This document shows positions 1 through 8,932 of a stretch of DNA of 64,000 nt, piece after piece. The notes below the pieces were generated by a model. It was given only the letters and a program-made list of their open reading frames with translations. It was not told the DNA's origin and ran no database searches. Made by a program: the position numbers and the translations under genes. Source of the DNA: Virgibacillus_N oceani_A (GTDB lineage Bacteria > Bacillota > Bacilli > Bacillales > Amphibacillaceae); NCBI GenBank assembly GCA_041521345.1, contig JBGOHB010000022.1, one strand, 5' to 3'. Positions within the stretch are counted from its first letter, which is position 1. Each line of letters begins with the position of its first letter.

Positions 1-723
1 GCAAACTTAAACGCTATTATGGGTTATAGTCGTCCAGGAGATATGGGTTTTGACGCAGTACATTTGAATCTTCATAAGACATTTACTGGACCACATGGTG
101 GTGGTGGACCAGGATCCGGGCCAATCGGCGTTTCAGAAGAACTTGCACCATTCCTGCCTAAACCGGTAGTACGTAAAAACGATGGAATGTATGAATTTGA
201 CTATGATCTCCCACAGTCCATTGGTATGGTGAAAGGTTACTACGGAAACTTTGGAATTAATGTGCGAGCTTATACGTATATCCGTACAATGGGCGCGGAA
301 GGATTGAAGAAAGTTAGTGAATATGCTGTACTTAATGCAAACTATATGATGCGCAGTCTTGAAAAAAAATATGAACTGCCATTTACACAACATTGTAAAC
401 ACGAGTTTGTGTTATCCGGTAATAAACAGAAGAAGCTTGGTGTTAGAACGTTAAACATTGCCAAACGCCTGCTGGATTTAGATATTCATCCGCCGACTGT
501 TTATTTCCCATTAATTGTGGAAGAGGCAATGATGGTCGAACCTACGGAAACAGAATCAAAAGAAACATTGGATCAATTTATCGATGTAATGATTCAAATT
601 GCTGATGAAGCGAAGCACAATCCGGAAATCGTTCAAGAAGCTCCGCAGCACACAGCTGTAAAACGTTTAGACGAAGCAACCGCATCCCGTAAGCCGGTTT
701 TACGCTTTCAAAGTAAAGGGTAA
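1..723 (+). CDS. gcvPB: Glycine dehydrogenase (decarboxylating) subunit 2, 5'-truncated by the window edge
   Basis: Beta chain of the glycine cleavage P-protein, which decarboxylates glycine using pyridoxal phosphate and passes the aminomethyl group to lipoyl GcvH. The frame is open from base 1, so only the C-terminal 240 codons are visible. The motif HLNLHKTF with the PLP-binding lysine (codon at 76-78) is followed by the glycine-rich GPHGGGGPG segment, both typical of the family. The remaining sequence matches the usual C-terminal half. In B. subtilis it is the last gene of gcvT-gcvPA-gcvPB, and a terminator follows here at about 774-810. Identification is secure; the start lies outside the window. 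Confidence 0.96.
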   Translation, partial: ANLNAIMGYSRPGDMGFDAVHLNLHKTFTGPHGGGGPGSGPIGVSEELAPFLPKPVVRKNDGMYEFDYDLPQSIGMVKGYYGNFGINVRAYTYIRTMGAEGLKKVSEYAVLNANYMMRSLEKKYELPFTQHCKHEFVLSGNKQKKLGVRTLNIAKRLLDLDIHPPTVYFPLIVEEAMMVEPTETESKETLDQFIDVMIQIADEAKHNPEIVQEAPQHTAVKRLDEATASRKPVLRFQSKG

Positions 724-773
724 TTCAAATAATAAAACGTGTACAGTCACCAATATGGGGCAAAAACAACACA

Positions 774-810
774 AAAACTCCTGAGCCGTTTGTGAAGCTC
801 AGGGGTTTTT
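774..810 (+). terminator. Intrinsic terminator of the gcv operon
   Basis: A 13-bp arm (AAAACTCCTGAGC) pairs with GCTCAGGGGTTTT across a 9-nt loop and runs into a T tract. It lies between gcvPB and the convergent rhodanese gene. Confidence 0.9.
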
Positions 811-818
811 TAATAGAT

Positions 819-1193
819 TTATTTTTTTACTTTAATTTTACCTGTCCATTTTTTAAACCCGCCTTTTAATGTATTTAGATCCTGGTAGCCTTTTTTGTGC
901 AAAAGCTGTGCTGCTCGTGCTGACCTGGAACCTCTTTGGCAGTATAAATAAACCGGTTTGTCTTTTCGCAATTCCACCAGACGCTGTTTCATCTGGGTTA
1001 CAGGAATGTTTCTGGCACCCAGTATATGTCCTTTATCAAATTCCTGCGGTTCCCGGACATCAATTAATTGTGCCTTTCTGTAGCCTTCACGAAATTGATC
1101 TTCTGTTAAGACATTTAAAAAATTCTTTTGTCTATAATAACGAAAAACCATAAATGCCAGTAAAATAACTAGTGCTACTACGAGTATTTCCAT
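819..1193 (-). CDS. yqhL: Membrane-anchored rhodanese-like sulfurtransferase
   Basis: Single-domain rhodanese of 124 residues, with an N-terminal membrane segment (about residues 1-18) and then a rhodanese fold. The active-site loop reads CQRGSRS, with a nucleophilic cysteine in the CxxGxRS pattern. Such proteins carry persulfide sulfur, but the physiological substrate of YqhL is unknown. The start at 1193 is chosen because a GGGGGA ribosome site sits 6 nt upstream; a longer frame upstream lacks one. It is convergent with gcvPB, as in B. subtilis. Confidence 0.9.
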   Translation of the reverse strand: MEILVVALVILLAFMVFRYYRQKNFLNVLTEDQFREGYRKAQLIDVREPQEFDKGHILGARNIPVTQMKQRLVELRKDKPVYLYCQRGSRSARAAQLLHKKGYQDLNTLKGGFKKWTGKIKVKK

Positions 1194-1452
1194 ACATTTC
1201 CCCCATTTAGTTAAGAGCGTACACAATCTATTATAGAATGAAGCCTGTAATTTTTCAAAACTTTTATCCGTGTGCTACAATGATTTCTGTGCTTGGCGGT
1301 TTTGATCAATTAGGGGCTATTACAATACATAATGCAAATGACAAAAAAATTGATTTTATAATTAAAAATTGCCTTATGCTCATTTTATCCCTGTTTTACA
1401 TAGAATATCATGGAATTTCTTTTGTTGACAGAGACGTTAAAATTTGCTTTCA

Positions 1453-1499
1453 ACACAATATATAGTGTTTTTTATAAAAAACGTTTCAATATATTGTTT
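1453..1499 (+). promoter_or_regulatory. Tandem NrdR boxes upstream of nrdJ
   Basis: Box 1 at 1453-1468 is ACACAATATATAGTGT and matches the NrdR consensus acaCwAtATaTwGtgt. Box 2 at 1484-1499 has the palindromic core CAATATATTG. The box starts are 31 bp apart, about three helical turns, which is the spacing typical of NrdR operators. A perfect TATAAT lies at 1507-1512, so box 2 would cover its -35 region and binding should repress. This is read directly from sequence; NrdR binding is inferred. Confidence 0.85.
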
Positions 1500-1506
1500 T
1501 AAAATA

Positions 1507-1512
1507 TATAAT
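1507..1512 (+). promoter_or_regulatory. Probable sigma-A -10 element of nrdJ
   Basis: A perfect TATAAT. The hexamer 17 bp upstream (TTTCAA at 1484-1489) is a poor -35 and lies inside the second NrdR box. The other -35-like element, TTGACA at 1425-1430, has no good partner at normal spacing. Confidence 0.5.
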
Positions 1513-1583
1513 TGTGGTATTGTAATAGTAAATCAGTAAACACAAACCAACAGATAATATCGAATAAATAAAGGAGAGTTCAT

Positions 1584-4145
1584 ATGGCAACAACTTTTGA
1601 AACTGGAAATCGCATAAATGTACAAGCATTGAATCAGGACATTGAGCTGTTTCCGCAAGTACACCCTATTACAGATGATATGAAATTAAGCCATAAAGGG
1701 GTATCGCGTCTTGTTATGCTGGATCGATATGCTTTTAAGGACACGGAGAAAAAAACATTAAAAGAAGGGGATTTTGTAGTACTAACGGTAAAAGCAGATC
1801 CGAAATTCCCTGCAAGAGGGCTCGGATTTATAAAGTCGATTGACCGGTTTAACCAGGAAGCGGATATTCAAGTGCACAGTGACTATGTTTCCGTTCTGGA
1901 TGATGAAATGGAAGCCAAAACAGGTGTGGTTAAACGTAAACTGGATACCGTCGACAAACCGCTTGAAATTTATTATGAGCAAATTGCAAAAAGAAATGCA
2001 CAAGGACTCTCAGCTGTAGAAACTTCAGAAGAAAAACAGCAAGATTGGTTTACGAAGTTTAATGATGAACTCAGCAATATGAACTTTATCCCGGCAGGAA
2101 GAGTATTGTACGGCGCTGGAGCTGATACAGAAGTAACTTATTTCAATTGTTATGTGATGCCTTATATTAAGGATTCAAGGGAAGGGATCTCCGACCACCG
2201 CAAAAAGGTAATGGAAATCATGTCAAGAGGCGGAGGAGTAGGGACAAACGGATCTACACTCCGGCCGCGGAATACGCTGGCAAGAGGCGTAAATGGCAAA
2301 TCATCGGGATCTGTCTCATGGCTTGATGATATTGCGAAATTAACGCATTTGGTGGAACAGGGTGGATCAAGACGTGGGGCTCAAATGATTATGCTCGTGG
2401 ATTCTCATCCTGATATCATCGAGTTCATTATTTCCAAAATGCAGAACCCTAGAATTTTGCGGTTTCTTATTGAGAATACAGAAGATGAACAAATAAAAAG
2501 ACTGGCAAAAGAAAAACTGAATTTTACTCCATTAACAGACACGGAAGCTGATTTATATCAGGGTGTCACCAATTATAGAACTATGCCAGGTACCGGCGGA
2601 TTTACAAACGCAGCCATCCAGGAAGCTGAAAACAAATTAAGCACAGGCGGAACCTACTCCGTTCATAATCCGGAATTTTTAACAGGAGCAAATATTTCTG
2701 TATGTTTAACCAAGGAATTTATGGAAGCAGTTGAAAATGATGATTATTACGAGTTGCGTTTCCCGGATGTGGAGAATTATACGAAAGAAGAGATGGAAGC
2801 ATATAATGAAAAGTGGCATGATATTGGTGATGTGAGAAAATGGGAGAAAATGGGTTACGGTGTCCGTGTATACCGCCGCGTAAAAGCGAAAGACCTGTGG
2901 AATTTAATTAATATTTGTGCAACCTATTCTGCAGAACCTGGTATTTTCTTTATTGATAATGCCAATGACATGACTAATGCCAAAGCTTATGGGGATCAGG
3001 TAGTTGCAACAAATCCGTGTGGGGAACAGCCACTCGCACCATATTCTGTTTGTAACCTGGCTGCAGTTAACCTGGCTGAGATGGCCCACAAAACAACAAA
3101 ACAGATTAATACGGAAAAATTAAAACAGACAGTAAGAACGGGAGTTCGTATGCAGGATAATGTGATTGACGCAACGCCGTACTTCCTGGAAGAAAATAAA
3201 AAACAAGCACTTGGTGAAAGACGTATAGGACTCGGTGTAATGGGACTTCATGATTTATTAATCTATTGCGAAACAGCCTACGGATCACGGGAAGGGAATA
3301 AGCTTGTTGAGGAAGTCTTTGAAACGATTGCAACTACTGCCTACAGGGAATCGATTGAACTGGCAAAGGACAAGGGAAGTTTTCCATTCTTGGTTGGCAA
3401 TACAGAAGAAGAAACAAAAGCATTGCGTGAAGCATTTATCAATACCGGGTATATGAAGAAAATGCCAGAAGATATTAGACAAGGTGTAATAGAACATGGA
3501 ATCCGAAATTCGCATCTGTTAACTGTCGCTCCAACTGGCAGCACTGGGACAATGGTCGGAGTTAGCACAGGACTTGAACCATATTTTTCCTTTTCTTATT
3601 ACAGAAGCGGAAGGTTAGGCAAATTTATTGAAGTAAAAGCAGATATTGTACAGGAATACTTGGATAATAATCCTGATGCAGATCCAAATAATCTGCCGGA
3701 TTGGTTTGTAACGGCTATGGAACTTGCGCCGGAATCACATGCAGATACCCAGAATATCATTCAGCGCTGGGTAGACAGTTCTATATCCAAGACAGTAAAC
3801 GCACCAAAAGGTTATTCCGTGGAACAAGTAGAAAATGTATATCAGCGCCTCTATAATGGAGGAGCAAAAGGCGGAACCGTTTATGTAGACGGAAGCCGTG
3901 ACACGCAGGTTCTGACTTTAAAAGCAGAAGATAATTCCTTCGGGGAACAAACAGAACTATTTGAAGAATCCGAGTCACCAAAAGTGGTGTTAATGGATAC
4001 CATACAGGAATTGGAAAAAACAGACGTTACCATTGGATCTGAAATTGGTGATACCTGTCCTGTATGCCGTGAAGGAAGTATAGAAGATATAGGTGGATGT
4101 AACACCTGTACGAATTGTAATGCACAGCTGAAATGCGGATTATAA
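1584..4145 (+). CDS. nrdJ: Adenosylcobalamin-dependent (class II) ribonucleotide reductase
   Basis: Reduces ribonucleotides to deoxyribonucleotides using a radical made from coenzyme B12, so it needs no oxygen and no second subunit. The 853-residue protein has the active-site motif NPCGEQPL (cysteine near residue 479) followed by PYSVCNLA, and the barrel motif APTGSTGT. The C-terminal tail has paired cysteines (CPVC, then CNTCTNC) and ends in KCGL, as expected for a redox-active or zinc-binding tail. A good ribosome site (AAGGAG) precedes the ATG. It is a monocistronic gene between its NrdR boxes and a strong terminator. It ties the organism to a cobalamin supply, as does the mutase at 41.3-43.8 kb. 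Confidence 0.95.
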   Translation: MATTFETGNRINVQALNQDIELFPQVHPITDDMKLSHKGVSRLVMLDRYAFKDTEKKTLKEGDFVVLTVKADPKFPARGLGFIKSIDRFNQEADIQVHSDYVSVLDDEMEAKTGVVKRKLDTVDKPLEIYYEQIAKRNAQGLSAVETSEEKQQDWFTKFNDELSNMNFIPAGRVLYGAGADTEVTYFNCYVMPYIKDSREGISDHRKKVMEIMSRGGGVGTNGSTLRPRNTLARGVNGKSSGSVSWLDDIAKLTHLVEQGGSRRGAQMIMLVDSHPDIIEFIISKMQNPRILRFLIENTEDEQIKRLAKEKLNFTPLTDTEADLYQGVTNYRTMPGTGGFTNAAIQEAENKLSTGGTYSVHNPEFLTGANISVCLTKEFMEAVENDDYYELRFPDVENYTKEEMEAYNEKWHDIGDVRKWEKMGYGVRVYRRVKAKDLWNLINICATYSAEPGIFFIDNANDMTNAKAYGDQVVATNPCGEQPLAPYSVCNLAAVNLAEMAHKTTKQINTEKLKQTVRTGVRMQDNVIDATPYFLEENKKQALGERRIGLGVMGLHDLLIYCETAYGSREGNKLVEEVFETIATTAYRESIELAKDKGSFPFLVGNTEEETKALREAFINTGYMKKMPEDIRQGVIEHGIRNSHLLTVAPTGSTGTMVGVSTGLEPYFSFSYYRSGRLGKFIEVKADIVQEYLDNNPDADPNNLPDWFVTAMELAPESHADTQNIIQRWVDSSISKTVNAPKGYSVEQVENVYQRLYNGGAKGGTVYVDGSRDTQVLTLKAEDNSFGEQTELFEESESPKVVLMDTIQELEKTDVTIGSEIGDTCPVCREGSIEDIGGCNTCTNCNAQLKCGL

Positions 4146-4156
4146 TTATCAAAGGG

Positions 4157-4217
4157 AAGAGGTCATCCCTCATCTTCAACCACTCCAGTTTTGAAGAAGA
4201 GGGATAACCTCTTTTTT
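4157..4217 (+). terminator. Long-stem terminator of nrdJ
   Basis: AAGAGGT-ATCCCTC-CTTCAA pairs with TTGAAG-GAGGGAT-ACCTCTT, giving an interrupted stem of about 20 bp followed by a T tract. Confidence 0.9.
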
Positions 4218-4285
4218 ATTATAAAATAATATGGAAAAAGTATCTCCAATACAGTAAATACTTGTTCAGAAAGGAGATTTACGTT

Positions 4286-4315
4286 ATGCTCAAAAAAGAA
4301 ACAATGTTGCCCTAG
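4286..4315 (+). other. Nine-codon mini-ORF with strong ribosome site upstream of mntR
   Basis: AAGGAG at 4271-4276 precedes an ATG at 4286 by 9 nt. The frame encodes MLKKETMLP and stops at 4315, 32 bases before mntR. It could be a leader peptide or the decayed start of a lost gene. Nothing else supports a function. Confidence 0.3.
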
Positions 4316-4347
4316 ATAAAAATTATTCACCGAAATGAGGAGATACT

Positions 4348-4767
4348 ATGCCTACACCAAGTATGGAAGACTACATAGAACAAATATACAATTTAATAGA
4401 AAAAAAAGGATATGCCAGAGTATCTGATATAGCAGAAGCACTGGAGGTACATCCTTCATCTGTAACAAAAATGGTACAGAAGCTGGATAAGGATGACTAT
4501 TTAAACTATGAAAAATACAGAGGCTTCATTCTGACTGCAAAAGGAAATAAAATCGGAAAGCGGCTTGTTTTTCGTCATGAACTCTTGGAAGAATTCCTTG
4601 AAATCATCGGGGTTGAAGAAGAAAATATTTATGAGGATGTAGAAGGGATTGAACACCATTTAAGCTGGAACTCCATTGACCGTATTGGAGATCTTGTTAA
4701 TTATTTTAAAGAAGACGAGGATAGAGTGAAACTTTTAAGACAAATGCATATGGATAATGAAAAATAA
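4348..4767 (+). CDS. mntR: Manganese-responsive transcriptional repressor MntR
   Basis: DtxR-family dimeric repressor that binds Mn(II) and shuts off manganese uptake genes. The 139-residue length fits the Bacillus family, which lacks the SH3-like domain of DtxR. The winged helix lies in residues 1-70. All the metal ligands known from B. subtilis MntR are present at the same numbering: D8, E11, H77, E99, E102 and H103. A GAGGAG-type ribosome site precedes the ATG. As in B. subtilis, it sits beside the yqhO lipase gene. Confidence 0.97.
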   Translation: MPTPSMEDYIEQIYNLIEKKGYARVSDIAEALEVHPSSVTKMVQKLDKDDYLNYEKYRGFILTAKGNKIGKRLVFRHELLEEFLEIIGVEEENIYEDVEGIEHHLSWNSIDRIGDLVNYFKEDEDRVKLLRQMHMDNEK

Positions 4768-4870
4768 ACAGTAAGAAACAGTGAAATAGTTCGTTTTTTT
4801 CATCAAGTATGTTCTAAATGCTTCTTCTTCAGCTTACAAATATAAAAAAGGCTGACAAGGAGAATAACAG

Positions 4871-5764
4871 ATGAAAATTGATGGTGTTTTTTCGGGCGGG
4901 GGAGTTAAAGCTTATGCATTTTTGGGAGCACTCGAGCGTATTGAAAATAAAAATCTGCAGCTGGAACGTGTTGCAGGTACTTCAGCTGGTGCGATAATAG
5001 CAGCTTTTATAGCAGCCGATTACCATGCGGAAGAAATCAAAAATCTTCTGCAGGAAGTAGATCTTCATACTTTTGCCGATCCTCCGAAACTAGCAAAGCT
5101 GCTTCCATTCAGTAAATGGTTTTTCTTATATTTTCAATTGGGAATGAACAGGGGAGACAAACTGGAAAAGTGGTTATATGAGCAATTGGCTAAAAAGAAT
5201 ATATATACTTTTAACGATTTAAAAGCGGGTTATTTAAAAGTGGTCGTTAGTGATCTTTCGTTAGGTAAGCTAGTTGTTATTCCAGATGATTTGGACAGAA
5301 TCTATGGAATCAATGGGACATATTTTCCTGTAGCCAAGGCTGTAAGGATGAGTGCGGGCTTTCCTTATTTTTTTATGCCAAAAAAACTTCCCGGGAAAAC
5401 GAATAAAAAAAGTATTATTGTTGATGGGGGATTATTAAGTAATTTTCCGCTGTGGATTTTTGATAATGGTACATACAAACGGGACAGACCGATTATAGGG
5501 GTGAAATTAAGCTCGTCCATTGAAGATCAGCATCAGTCTCATGAAATAAACAATGCACTGGATATGTTCCAAGCATTGTTCTCTACGATGAAGAAGGCAC
5601 ATGATACAAGATATATATCCACGGACGAAAAGCACAATATTGTTTTTATTCCGGTTGAAGATATAGGGACAACGGATTTTGCGATCAATGAAACAACGAA
5701 AAATGAATTAATGGATACAGGATATGAATTTACTGAAAAATTTCTGAAAAACTGGCCAAAATGA
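4871..5764 (+). CDS. yqhO: Patatin-like phospholipase family protein
   Basis: Predicted serine acyl hydrolase with a Ser-Asp dyad. The oxyanion loop GGGVKAYAFLGAL is at the N-terminus, the nucleophile elbow GTSAGA near residue 38 and the DGG aspartate motif near residue 189. It is 297 residues with no signal peptide, so probably cytosolic. The substrate is unknown. It lies downstream of mntR, as in B. subtilis. An AAGGAGAA ribosome site precedes the ATG. Confidence 0.88.
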   Translation: MKIDGVFSGGGVKAYAFLGALERIENKNLQLERVAGTSAGAIIAAFIAADYHAEEIKNLLQEVDLHTFADPPKLAKLLPFSKWFFLYFQLGMNRGDKLEKWLYEQLAKKNIYTFNDLKAGYLKVVVSDLSLGKLVVIPDDLDRIYGINGTYFPVAKAVRMSAGFPYFFMPKKLPGKTNKKSIIVDGGLLSNFPLWIFDNGTYKRDRPIIGVKLSSSIEDQHQSHEINNALDMFQALFSTMKKAHDTRYISTDEKHNIVFIPVEDIGTTDFAINETTKNELMDTGYEFTEKFLKNWPK

Positions 5765-5805
5765 ACTAATTTTAGATAGGGTTTTTCCCGTAATCAAAGA
5801 GTATG

Positions 5806-5840
5806 AAAAAGATCGGGCTTACAAAGAAGCCCGGTCTTTT
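5806..5840. terminator. Bidirectional terminator between yqhO and yqhP
   Basis: AAGATCGGGCTT pairs with AAGCCCGGTCTT across a short loop. A T tract follows on the + strand, and the 5' A run supplies one on the - strand. It overlaps the last codons of yqhP. Confidence 0.85.
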
Positions 5841-6199
5841 GGGTTTGATTTATTTCCATCGATTACCCGCAAATGGGAAGCACGTTTATGAAGCTTCTTC
5901 CGGGATTGTACCGGCTGCGGTTTCTTATTTTTAGTCATAGAAGAGCGATTTGGATTTTGGTTTTTATATTTAGTCTTCGATTGTTTAACCGCCTGTTTGT
6001 ATTTTTTTGCATCATTAGAAGGAGATTTTTTTCTTAGAAATACAAAATAGATTACCCCGAAAATGGCCAGACCAATGGCAAGCATAACCAGAATATTTGT
6101 CAAAAAGCCTACCGTATTGGTGAATAGTTGTGAAATTAAACCGATTACAGCTAATCCTATAATGATATAAACCAATGTTGCTATTTTATTACCGGACAT
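5819..6199 (-). CDS. yqhP: SA1362/YqhP family small membrane protein
   Basis: 126-residue protein with two hydrophobic segments (about residues 5-27 and 30-53) and then a long, basic, lysine- and asparagine-rich tail expected in the cytoplasm. A GGAGGGG ribosome site lies close upstream of the start at 6199. Function is unknown. It is identified from position next to yqhO and from the two-helix plus basic-tail layout. Confidence 0.75.
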   Translation of the reverse strand: MSGNKIATLVYIIIGLAVIGLISQLFTNTVGFLTNILVMLAIGLAIFGVIYFVFLRKKSPSNDAKKYKQAVKQSKTKYKNQNPNRSSMTKNKKPQPVQSRKKLHKRASHLRVIDGNKSNPKDRASL

Positions 6200-6507
6200 A
6201 AAAACCCCTCCTTTCTTTTATAATAACAAGGCACTATGTTTGAACAGCTTCTATATTTCATATACCACTTTCTACTCGTTTTATACCCACTTTTTTAGAT
6301 GGAGAATCATTTATTTCTTATTTTAATGGTTTCCATTTTTCTTTTTATATATGCAAGATATAGTTATTTTATATATAGTATCAAATAAAAGCAGTTTTAG
6401 AAAAGATTTGGCTCGCGAATATTATAAATATTATATCATATTAGATGCATTTAGAAACTAATGGTTTTAACAATAACTGGTCATACTATATTTTGGAGGT
6501 GACTATT
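6200..6507. other. AT-rich intergenic region between divergent genes
   Basis: About 308 bases separate yqhP and yqhR. The region is very AT-rich and presumably carries both promoters. I see no gene, clear operator or terminator in it. In B. subtilis yqhQ lies around here; no remnant is visible. Confidence 0.5.
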
Positions 6508-7020
6508 ATGAAAGAACAGCATCAATTGGAACAAAATAAACATGAAGAACCACTTTCGTTATTGACCAGAGCTATGATTACCGGATTTGTTGGAGGGTTG
6601 ATTGCAAGTATTACCGGATTAATCATATATTATTTTAACTTTACCGAAGTTTCTCCTACATCTTTTGTCTTGAAGTCATGGGTAAATGCCACGTGGGTGG
6701 AGAGCTGGCTCGGAACATTAATAACCGTTATTATGATGGGATTGTTATCAATGATCATTGCGTTTATATACTATATCACACTCAAGAAGTTGTATACGAT
6801 GTGGATAGGGGTCACGTTTGGCATTGTACTCTGGGGAATCATATTTTTTGTGCTGCATCCGCTGTTTCCGAACATTCCTGCATTTGTCGACCTTGAAATC
6901 AATACATTAGTATCAACCGCTTGTTTGTTTATTTTATACGGCACTTTTATTGGTTATTCCATCGCCTATGATTATCATGATACGAAGATAAAAGAAAAGA
7001 AGGAACAAGTTCAAAATTAA
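6508..7020 (+). CDS. yqhR: YqhR family membrane protein
   Basis: Predicted integral membrane protein of 170 residues with four hydrophobic segments (about residues 24-46, 66-91, 97-120 and 132-152) and charged ends. The start at 6508 is chosen because GGAGGTGA lies 6-7 nt upstream; the frame is open further upstream but has no ribosome site there. Function is unknown. It is assigned from topology and its position before the YqhT peptidase. Confidence 0.75.
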   Translation: MKEQHQLEQNKHEEPLSLLTRAMITGFVGGLIASITGLIIYYFNFTEVSPTSFVLKSWVNATWVESWLGTLITVIMMGLLSMIIAFIYYITLKKLYTMWIGVTFGIVLWGIIFFVLHPLFPNIPAFVDLEINTLVSTACLFILYGTFIGYSIAYDYHDTKIKEKKEQVQN

Positions 7021-7152
7021 TTATCCTATAGGATTGGCCTGCTGCTTGCATACTTTATCGTTATCCAAATGGAATTGTTTATGATACACTGAAATCGGTG
7101 TATTTATTGCTTTATTAAGTTGAAGATATCGGAAATGGGAAGGAATGATTTC

Positions 7153-8214
7153 ATGGAGAAAGTGGATAAAGTAAGAGCTGCTCTAGAAGAGAATGGGCTG
7201 GATGCAATTTTAATAACTAGTTCCATTAACAGAAGATATGTCACCGGTTTTACCGGAACGGCAGGAGCTGCTGTTATTACGAAAAATGATGCGCGTTTTA
7301 TCACAGATTTTCGTTATACAGAGCAGGCAGCCAAACAGGCAGAAGGCTTCCAAATTGTTGAACACAAACAATTAATTGAACTTGAAATAAAAGATCAATT
7401 AAAAGAAATGAATGTGAAACGCCTTGGATTTGAAAAGGATCATGTAAGTTACAGCCGGTATGAAAATTATAAAAATGTACTGGATGTGGAATTAGTTCCA
7501 GTCAGCGGAGTAATAGAGGAACTCCGTTTAATTAAAGATCAGGATGAACTGGAAATAATGAAAAAAGCGGCCGAAATTGCAGATAATGCTTTTGAGCACA
7601 TTCAATCCTTTATAAAACCGGGTGTAAAAGAAATTGACATTTCAAATGAATTGGAATTTTTCATGAGAAAACAAGGGGCAGCATCATCAAGTTTTGATAT
7701 TATCGTCGCTTCCGGCTTTCGTTCTGCCTTGCCTCATGGAGTTGCTTCTGAAAAAGAAATCCAGTCTGGCGAACTCGTAACGATGGACTATGGGGCACTG
7801 TATCATGGTTACTGTTCAGATATTACAAGAACAGTAGCAGTGGGTGAAATAAATGATGAATTAAAAAATATCTATGACACTGTTTTAGAAGCACAAATTC
7901 GGGGAGTGGAAGGCATCTGCCCTGGTATATCAGGAAAAGAAGCTGATGCATTGACAAGAGATTATATTAAGGAAAAGGGATACGGGGACTATTTCGGACA
8001 TTCCACCGGTCATGGATTGGGGATGGAAGTTCATGAAGGCCCTTCACTTTCTTTTCGATCAGACAAAAAACTTCAGACCGGAATGGTTGTCACCGTTGAA
8101 CCAGGTATTTATGTTCCTCAAGTTGGCGGCTGCAGAATTGAAGATGATGTTATTGTTACAGAAAAAGGAAATGAACGACTGACATTTTCTTCAAAAGAAT
8201 TAGTCTATGTTTAA
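7153..8214 (+). CDS. yqhT: Xaa-Pro aminopeptidase family (M24) peptidase
   Basis: Two-domain creatinase/prolidase-type metallopeptidase that would remove N-terminal residues preceding proline. The C-terminal pita-bread domain shows all five metal ligands: DYGALYHGYCSD (two Asp), the His in GHSTGHGLGMEVHEGP, and Glu in VTVEPGIYV and CRIEDD. I use ATG 7153, giving 353 residues like B. subtilis YqhT, because GGGAAGGA precedes it; a TTG at 7120 has no ribosome site. It lies 27 bases before efp and is probably cotranscribed. The 3-dehydroquinate dehydratase gene often found before it is absent. Confidence 0.92.
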   Translation: MEKVDKVRAALEENGLDAILITSSINRRYVTGFTGTAGAAVITKNDARFITDFRYTEQAAKQAEGFQIVEHKQLIELEIKDQLKEMNVKRLGFEKDHVSYSRYENYKNVLDVELVPVSGVIEELRLIKDQDELEIMKKAAEIADNAFEHIQSFIKPGVKEIDISNELEFFMRKQGAASSSFDIIVASGFRSALPHGVASEKEIQSGELVTMDYGALYHGYCSDITRTVAVGEINDELKNIYDTVLEAQIRGVEGICPGISGKEADALTRDYIKEKGYGDYFGHSTGHGLGMEVHEGPSLSFRSDKKLQTGMVVTVEPGIYVPQVGGCRIEDDVIVTEKGNERLTFSSKELVYV

Positions 8215-8241
8215 TACTGATGGACAGAGAGGAGTACTAAT

Positions 8242-8799
8242 ATGATTTCGGTAAACGATTTTAAGACAGGATTGACGATTGAAGTAGATAATGATATTTG
8301 GCAGGTAATGGAATTTCAACATGTGAAGCCTGGAAAAGGAGCAGCCTTTGTACGTTCCAAACTGCGTAATTTAAGAAGTGGCAATATCCAGGAAAAAACG
8401 TTTCGCGCAGGTGAAAAAGTTGGTAAAGCACATATTGAAAATAAAACCATGCAATATTTGTATGCATCTGGTACTTCACATGCGTTTATGGACACGAACA
8501 CATATGAACAGATTGAATTGGCATCAGACCAAATAGAAAATGAATTAAATTACATGAAAGAAAATATGGAAGTGTCCATTATCGTTTATGAAGGAGAAGT
8601 ACTGGGAGTGGGTTTACCAAAAAACGTGGAATTGGAAGTTACAGAAACCGAGCCGGGTATTAAGGGAGATACAGCCAGCGGCGGCTCAAAACCGGCTACA
8701 ATGGAAACCGGACTAATTGTACAAGTTCCATTTTTTATCAACAAGGGAGAGACACTGGTAATCAGCACTTCTGAAGGGAAATACATTTCCAGGGCATAA
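8242..8799 (+). CDS. efp: Translation elongation factor P
   Basis: Binds between the ribosomal P and E sites and relieves stalling at polyproline stretches. The 185-residue length is standard. Three domains are expected: a KOW-like N-terminal domain and two OB folds. The tip loop HVKPGKGAAF carries K32, the residue that B. subtilis modifies with 5-aminopentanol. An AGAGAGGAG ribosome site precedes the ATG. The pairing with a proline peptidase upstream is conserved in Bacillaceae. Confidence 0.98.
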   Translation: MISVNDFKTGLTIEVDNDIWQVMEFQHVKPGKGAAFVRSKLRNLRSGNIQEKTFRAGEKVGKAHIENKTMQYLYASGTSHAFMDTNTYEQIELASDQIENELNYMKENMEVSIIVYEGEVLGVGLPKNVELEVTETEPGIKGDTASGGSKPATMETGLIVQVPFFINKGETLVISTSEGKYISRA

Positions 8800-8811
8800 A
8801 TATGATGTTAA

Positions 8812-8838
8812 ACAGTCCTTGCCGGGGCTGTTTTTTTA
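8812..8838 (+). terminator. Terminator of efp
   Basis: ACAGTCC pairs with GGGCTGT (one G-U) around a short loop, followed by seven T. Confidence 0.85.
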
Positions 8839-8932
8839 TACGGAATTTTTTGCATATCAATGATTGTAAAAAGTATTTGTCCACATAACGGGGTAAATGC
8901 TTTTTTCTTTTTCATTACATCTCACCGGTTGG

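Noticed and set aside
1238..1465. 75-codon frame between yqhL and nrdJ
   Set aside because: No ribosome site, no recognisable product, and it overlaps the first NrdR box in the nrdJ control region.
1194..1583. Cobalamin riboswitch before nrdJ
   Set aside because: No conserved B12-box or suitable stems; NrdR boxes explain the region.
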